Origin: Leptospira ellisii
GTDB lineage: Bacteria > Spirochaetota > Leptospiria > Leptospirales > Leptospiraceae
Reading direction: 5' to 3'
DNA length: 12,276 nt
Assembly (NCBI RefSeq): GCF_002811955.1
Contig: NZ_NPEF01000117.1
Coordinates: 1 to 12,276 of the forward strand
Shown piece by piece: positions 8,706 through 12,276 of the stretch (position 1 is the first letter of the stretch; each line of letters opens with the position of its first letter). Position numbers and translations under genes: made by a program. The notes under the pieces are model-generated. The model searched no databases. It was not told the DNA's origin and saw nothing but the letters and a program-made list of their open reading frames with translations.

Positions 8706-8776
8706 ATCCGCGCCTTCCTTCGGTTTACGACGGCTCTTTTCGTTGACGGAATCCTTTTTCACCCCAGATTTGATGC

Positions 8777-9448
8777 ATGAGCCTCTTTTGCGGCCGAATT
8801 TCCAAATTTTTTCTTTTAGCGATCGTTCTACTTTTCGTCTCCAACTGTTTCGATTACGAAGAAACTGTGACGATCAATCACGATTTTTCAGGGACACTCG
8901 AGGTCTCCTACGTAGTTCCGACCCGCCGGAATTCCGACGAATCTCTAATCAAATTTCTTCCGACCAGAAAGGATGAAATTTTGGGCCGACTCAACAAGGG
9001 TTTTTTCTCCAAAAACGTTTCTCTTAAGGATTATACGTTTCAAAAGATCGTAACTCCCGAAACGGATCCGGGTTTATTTCGGGAAAAGGCGAAAGTATAT
9101 TATAAGGTGGAATTTCAGGATCTTTCCCAAATCGAAGACGCGATGCTCGGCAAGGTTCAGGTTCGAAAAAAAGGGAATACGATCTACGTGAAACGCGAAA
9201 TTCCGTCGATCAGCCGCGCGCCCGAAAGTTTAAAAAAAGACGGAGAAAAGAAGATCTATTCGGAGACGCTTCGTCTTTTGCGCACGAGTTCCATTCTTTT
9301 TAAGGTGAATTTTCCGATCGCTTCCGTTTGCAGATCCAACCGAGGCGACGTCAATCTAGGCAAACTCAGTTACCGGTTGCCCTTGGCCGAAACCATAGAA
9401 AAAACCGGAAATAATTCCTGGGATTATAGAATCACCGTCATCTACTAA
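8777..9448 (+). CDS. Predicted lipoprotein of unknown function
   Basis: This 223-residue secreted lipoprotein has a signal peptide of basic start (CGRISK), a hydrophobic core (FFLLAIVLLF) and a spirochaete-type lipobox FVSNC, with Cys24 as the lipidated residue. The mature part starts FDYEETVTINHDFSGTLEVSYVVP, a strand-rich opening, and is otherwise polar and basic. No enzyme motif is visible. It should be anchored in the inner or outer membrane, facing the periplasm or surface. An in-frame TGA at 8771-8773 fixes ATG 8777 as the first possible start. No Shine-Dalgarno sequence precedes it, and TTGACG at 8743-8748 could be a -35 box. The membrane glycosyltransferase-like gene follows after 8 bp, so the two are probably co-transcribed. 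Confidence 0.75.
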   Translation: MSLFCGRISKFFLLAIVLLFVSNCFDYEETVTINHDFSGTLEVSYVVPTRRNSDESLIKFLPTRKDEILGRLNKGFFSKNVSLKDYTFQKIVTPETDPGLFREKAKVYYKVEFQDLSQIEDAMLGKVQVRKKGNTIYVKREIPSISRAPESLKKDGEKKIYSETLRLLRTSSILFKVNFPIASVCRSNRGDVNLGKLSYRLPLAETIEKTGNNSWDYRITVIY

Positions 9449-9456
9449 CGACTGTT

Positions 9457-10719
9457 ATGCGTTCTACGGCGTCAACGTCCTTCGGAATTTTTCTCCTCGT
9501 ATTTTTCGTCGATCTTGTTCTTCCGATCAGTCCCGTTTCGGATACGATCTGGAACGTTCCCACTACGATCAGCGTACTCAAAACTGGGAATTTCGATCTG
9601 GACGAATATCCGGATCTAATCGCCGAACGTTCCGGTTACGCGATCCGCAACTCGAACGGGCATCTTTACAATTATTTCCCCGTCGGAGTTTCCATATTAG
9701 CGATTCCTCAAGTGTTTCTGCTGATGCAGATCAACGGAACCAGGGAAATTCTCCGTCACGTTTCCGAAGCCGAACGTTTTATCGCCGCGAGCTGGACCGC
9801 TCTTGCGGCCCTGTTTTTGTTCCAAGCCCTTCGCGGAAGATACGACCTGCGAACCGCCTTGTCGTTCTCGCTTTTATTCGCGTTCTGCACTCGCGTTTTG
9901 TCGACGGCGAGTAGGGCGCTCTGGCAGCAAACCGGCCTTTTACTCGTCAATTCGATTCTCCTTCGGATTTTCACCGGGGAACTCCGCGCTAAACGGGATT
10001 ATTTCCTTCTCGGCGCGTTATGCGGCTTTGCCCTGTGGATCCGTCCTACCAGCGTGCTCGTTTCCGTCTGCCTGTTTTTCGGGGTTTTAAAAACGAAACC
10101 GAAGGAATCGCTCCGGATTCTCATGGCGGCGATTCCGTTTCTACTCGCTTTTCTGGCGTTTAACTGGGATTTATACGATTCGACGTTGCCGCCGTATTAT
10201 CGGGAAGACGGAGAAAGAATTTTCACGTTCTCCACCTTTGCAGAGGCGTTTTTGGGTCATTGGATCAGTCCGTCCCGCGGACTTCTCGTTTGGTCTCCGT
10301 TTTTGATCCTTTCCTTTTTCGGAATGTTCTCCGCCGTCCGCGACAAGGGGCCGATACAGGCGGTCCTTTCCGCTTCGATCCTTTTGCATTTGCTCGTGAT
10401 TTCCGGTTTCGATTCCTGGTGGGGAGGTCATTCCGTAGGTCCGCGTCTTTGGACGGAAACGATTCCGTTTTTGATCTGGTTTGCCGCACGGGGATACGAG
10501 GATTTTTTCTCCTCGTTTCGGAATTCGACCTCGCTCCGGAGAATCTGGATCTTTCTTTGTATTCTGAGTCTGACCTTTCATCTCCGCGCTTCCGTCGATC
10601 CCGGCCCTTCCCTCTGGAACCGGTTTCCGAAGGACGTGGATTCGGATCCGAACCGGGTCTGGGACTGGAAGGATCCTCAGTTTCTCAGAGGGGATCATAG
10701 TATTCGACTTTTCTTATAA
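9457..10719 (+). CDS. GT-C-like integral membrane glycosyltransferase
   Basis: This 420-residue polytopic inner-membrane protein has roughly nine to ten hydrophobic segments (about 9-24, 73-92, 107-125, 134-146, 157-171, 183-210, 219-237, 276-294, 303-318, 334-346, 362-377). The first external loop carries acidic residues (SDTIW at 28-32, FDLDEYPD at 46-53), as in GT-C enzymes that use polyprenyl-phosphate sugars. The motif WWGGHSVGPRLWTETIPFLI (321-340) is typical of bacterial GT-C-like membrane proteins. It may transfer a sugar to a lipid, protein or envelope glycan; donor and acceptor are unknown. It starts 8 nt after the lipoprotein stop, without a clear ribosome binding site, which suggests translational coupling. 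The C-terminus is hydrophilic. It is convergent with the thioesterase gene, with a 43-bp gap. Confidence 0.75.
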   Translation: MRSTASTSFGIFLLVFFVDLVLPISPVSDTIWNVPTTISVLKTGNFDLDEYPDLIAERSGYAIRNSNGHLYNYFPVGVSILAIPQVFLLMQINGTREILRHVSEAERFIAASWTALAALFLFQALRGRYDLRTALSFSLLFAFCTRVLSTASRALWQQTGLLLVNSILLRIFTGELRAKRDYFLLGALCGFALWIRPTSVLVSVCLFFGVLKTKPKESLRILMAAIPFLLAFLAFNWDLYDSTLPPYYREDGERIFTFSTFAEAFLGHWISPSRGLLVWSPFLILSFFGMFSAVRDKGPIQAVLSASILLHLLVISGFDSWWGGHSVGPRLWTETIPFLIWFAARGYEDFFSSFRNSTSLRRIWIFLCILSLTFHLRASVDPGPSLWNRFPKDVDSDPNRVWDWKDPQFLRGDHSIRLFL

Positions 10720-10762
10720 AGAATTTCCTAAACCTCAACGTTATCCGGAATCGAAGCGGATC

Positions 10763-11191
10763 CTATCTTTCGTTCAGGCCGAGGGTTCGTGCCACTTCCG
10801 GGGGAATCCGTTTGAGACCGCCTCCCGGAATTTCCACGCAGGCGTAAACCAGGGAAGCGGAACAAAGCGGCGTTTCTTCCCGATAAACGGCGAGATCCCA
10901 GAAAATTTTCACGCCCGAAAAACCTCCCCGAACGTAAACCGAAACCTCCTCGTCGAAACGCGCGGGAGATTTGAAATCGATCGAACAATGGATCACGTGA
11001 AAATCGAGCCCCAGCCTTTCGGAGGATTCCCCGTAGGGAAGGCCGTGCGCGCGGAAGTATTCCGTGATTCCCACGTCGAAATACGTCAGATAATTGGCGT
11101 TGAATACGATTCCCTGCGCGTCGCATTCCGCATAACGCACCCGGAACGTATAAGAAAAATCGAATTCACTTTTTTTTAAAACGGCGCCCAT
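10763..11191 (-). CDS. Hot-dog acyl-CoA thioesterase (4HBT/YbgC-like)
   Basis: This 142-residue cytoplasmic thioesterase has a single hot-dog fold. The family signature FRVRYAECDAQGIVFNANYL (residues 16-35) holds the catalytic Asp24, matching the Asp of VxYxDTDAxGVVYHxxY in YbgC-type enzymes. It is followed by the long helix YFDVGITEYFR and the strands IDFKSPARFDEEVSVYVR (71-88) and ASLVYACVEI (112-121). It should hydrolyse an acyl-CoA, but the acyl group is not predictable. ATG 11191 has GGAG 5 nt upstream, placed in the 12-nt gap after mqnA, so it is the last gene of the minus-strand group. The futalosine route to menaquinone does not need a DHNA-CoA thioesterase, so a direct role with MqnA is not obvious. 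Confidence 0.85.
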   Translation of the reverse strand: MGAVLKKSEFDFSYTFRVRYAECDAQGIVFNANYLTYFDVGITEYFRAHGLPYGESSERLGLDFHVIHCSIDFKSPARFDEEVSVYVRGGFSGVKIFWDLAVYREETPLCSASLVYACVEIPGGGLKRIPPEVARTLGLNER

Positions 11192-11203
11192 CTTTTCTCC
11201 GAG

Positions 11204-11953
11204 TCATAGAAGATTCAACTTTTTGCATTTTTCCCCGAATAAAACGAAACCCTTCCTGTCGCCTTCGGTCACTTCGTAGTGAAGTTCCCGGGTGAGATAG
11301 GTTCGAACCAGGTTTTCCGGAAGTCTGGATTCGTGCGAGACGATCTCTTCTATGTGGGCGAGACCGTATTCCAATGAATTGAGAAACAGGGATTCCTCCA
11401 CGAGGAGCGGTTTTTTGCTGGCCCACAACGCGAAGATGAAACCGAAACCCGTGATTTTGTGCCACCATTCGGCAAGATCGAGCACCTCGTAATCGTCCGG
11501 ATTCCATTTCGCCAAAAGTGCGTTGTCCCCGAAAAGCATATGCGATCCGACTCCTTTGCCGATCCGTTCCTGAATGATCGCGGAATCGGTGGGAATTACC
11601 TCCGGAATCGTTCCGCTTTCCTCGTGCACCAGAACGCGAACCAGGGACACGCTCGTTTTGGAGCCGTTGTCCGTCAGGATCGAACGAGGAGGAAACGTCT
11701 CCCTTTTGTTCCTAAAGAACAGAATGGATCGAACCTTGTCCGCGGCGCAGACCCCGGTCGTTCCGTACGAATTCAAAAGTTCCGCGTTGCGGATGCATTC
11801 TATCGAAGATATTAAACCGACATCAATGATTCCGTTTATTAGATAATCCTTTAATACTGCCGGGTTTTCGGTAACGATCCCGTGGTTTTCGTCCTTTTCG
11901 AAACCCCAGGTAAGCGGCCGAGCGTTTAAGTGTTTTACGATTCCTATTTTCAA
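11204..11953 (-). CDS. mqnA: Chorismate dehydratase MqnA (futalosine menaquinone pathway)
   Basis: This 249-residue cytoplasmic enzyme converts chorismate to 3-[(1-carboxyvinyl)oxy]benzoate, the first committed step of the futalosine pathway to menaquinone. It has the periplasmic-binding-protein-like fold of the MqnA family. Signatures seen are VKHLNARPL (6-14), [13 protein letters not shown] (44-56), KVRSILFF (73-80), [14 protein letters not shown] (95-108), [15 protein letters not shown] (134-148) and [16 protein letters not shown] (162-177). Length is close to the family norm. The start is TTG at 11953: GGAAAGAGAG lies just upstream, and TTGA overlaps the stop of the upstream gene by 4 nt, so translation is probably coupled. 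Codons 50-73 recur exactly, inverted, at the right edge of the window. Confidence 0.9.
   Translation of the reverse strand: MKIGIVKHLNARPLTWGFEKDENHGIVTENPAVLKDYLINGIIDVGLISSIECIRNAELLNSYGTTGVCAADKVRSILFFRNKRETFPPRSILTDNGSKTSVSLVRVLVHEESGTIPEVIPTDSAIIQERIGKGVGSHMLFGDNALLAKWNPDDYEVLDLAEWWHKITGFGFIFALWASKKPLLVEESLFLNSLEYGLAHIEEIVSHESRLPENLVRTYLTRELHYEVTEGDRKGFVLFGEKCKKLNLL
11734..11806. repeat. Inner arm of 73-bp inverted repeat (inside mqnA)
   Basis: These 73 bases match the reverse complement of 12204-12276 without a mismatch. After one mismatch at 11807, three more bases match. They encode MqnA residues 50-73. Confidence 0.95.
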
Positions 11954-12204
11954 CGATTCTCTCTTTCCAAAAATTCCTTCAGGATCGGATAATCCCTTTC
12001 CGTCATATATAAGACCGCGATATGATTACCCGCGGGAACGGCGGCCCCTTCGAGAAAGAACAATTCCTCGCCGAGTACGAAATGCGGTATTTCGTTCGAA
12101 TCCAGGAAGGATCGGACGACGGAAAGCAATAGGCGATCCGAGGTTTCGAATTTCGCCGAGAATTCCTCCTCGCCCTCTTCCTTTTTTTCGAACGGTTCCA
12201 TCAT
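11950..12204 (-). CDS. DUF2007-like putative signal-transducing protein
   Basis: This 84-residue soluble protein resembles the DUF2007 family (small proteins of unknown function loosely called signal transducing). After an acidic N-terminus ([10 protein letters not shown]) come [26 protein letters not shown] (about 18-43), [28 protein letters not shown] (53-80), and a charged end, which fits the family's strand-helix-strand then strand-helix pattern. Its stop overlaps the mqnA start by 4 nt. Two ATGs in tandem (12204 and 12201) are possible starts. Neither has a good ribosome binding site, because everything upstream of 12204 is the inverted mqnA fragment. The true 5' end and promoter are therefore uncertain. 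The frame also stays open through the repeat to the window edge. Confidence 0.6.
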   Translation of the reverse strand: MMEPFEKKEEGEEEFSAKFETSDRLLLSVVRSFLDSNEIPHFVLGEELFFLEGAAVPAGNHIAVLYMTERDYPILKEFLERENR

Positions 12205-12276
12205 CGATAGAATGCATCCGCAACGCGGAACTTTTGAATTCGTACGGAACGACCGGGGTCTGCGCCGCGGACAAGG
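12204..12276. repeat. Outer arm of 73-bp inverted repeat at the window edge
   Basis: This is the exact reverse complement of 11734-11806. On the plus strand it reads MqnA codons 50-73 without start or stop. It runs to the last base of the window, so its full length is unknown. It joins native sequence precisely at the start codon of the DUF2007-like gene. Confidence 0.95.

Noticed and set aside
8702..8746. A third ATGA-coupled ORF of 14 codons
   Set aside because: It is too short to support, and the overlap may be chance.
8539..8976. A 145-codon plus-strand ORF spanning the gap and the lipoprotein start
   Set aside because: It has no ribosome binding site and is Arg/Ser/Phe-rich. It runs out of frame through the lipoprotein signal peptide, which is the better reading.
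10720..10762. A possible terminator between the convergent GT-C and thioesterase genes
   Set aside because: Only a 5-bp arm pair (ATCCG/CGGAT), partly within this gap, and no T-run was found.
12026..12274. A minus-strand ORF across the inverted repeat
   Set aside because: It is formed by reading the antisense of the mqnA fragment into the wrong frame of the DUF2007-like gene.

Overview
The window looks like chromosomal DNA from a spirochaete of the genus Leptospira, probably one of the species with a less AT-rich genome. This is inference from the style of the sequence (frequent TCG, GGA, AAA and TTC codons, and antisense frames that stay open by codon bias), a spirochaete-type lipoprotein, a futalosine-pathway menaquinone gene, and a gene set typical of that group. 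No rRNA, tRNA, CRISPR array, transposase or phage gene was seen.

Left part (1-3491): an AT-rich gene-free stretch with a strong inverted repeat. Next is a small ORF (295-609) whose 3' half runs through a GC-rich structured element that may be a dispersed repeat. Then come a Host_attach/baeRF-type protein (770-1213), a leader or terminator region with three mutually complementary arms (1237-1333), an FGGY sugar/polyol kinase (1496-3043) that resembles glycerol kinase but lacks two glycerol-binding residues, and a convergent gene of unknown function (3066-3491).

Centre (3588-8391): an N-terminally membrane-anchored alpha/beta hydrolase with a GTG start and no Shine-Dalgarno sequence; a 620-residue GAF-SpoIIE phosphatase-TPR signalling protein; and an Amt ammonium transporter 48 bp downstream, closed by a clear intrinsic terminator.

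Right part (8392-12276): two tiny ORFs joined by an ATGA overlap, then a lipoprotein and a GT-C-like membrane glycosyltransferase 8 bp apart. On the minus strand is a tight three-gene group: a DUF2007-like protein, then mqnA (chorismate dehydratase), then a hot-dog thioesterase. mqnA starts at TTG and overlaps the upstream stop by 4 nt.

The most striking structural oddity is at the right edge. The last 73 bases are an exact inverted copy of mqnA codons 50-73, starting at the start codon of the DUF2007-like gene and running off the window. A fold-back assembly or library artefact at a contig end is the simplest explanation; a real, very recent inverted duplication is the alternative. No wholly new multi-gene system is evident. 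The best biological leads are the phosphatase-Amt pair, the atypical kinase with its leader, and the coupled micro-ORFs.
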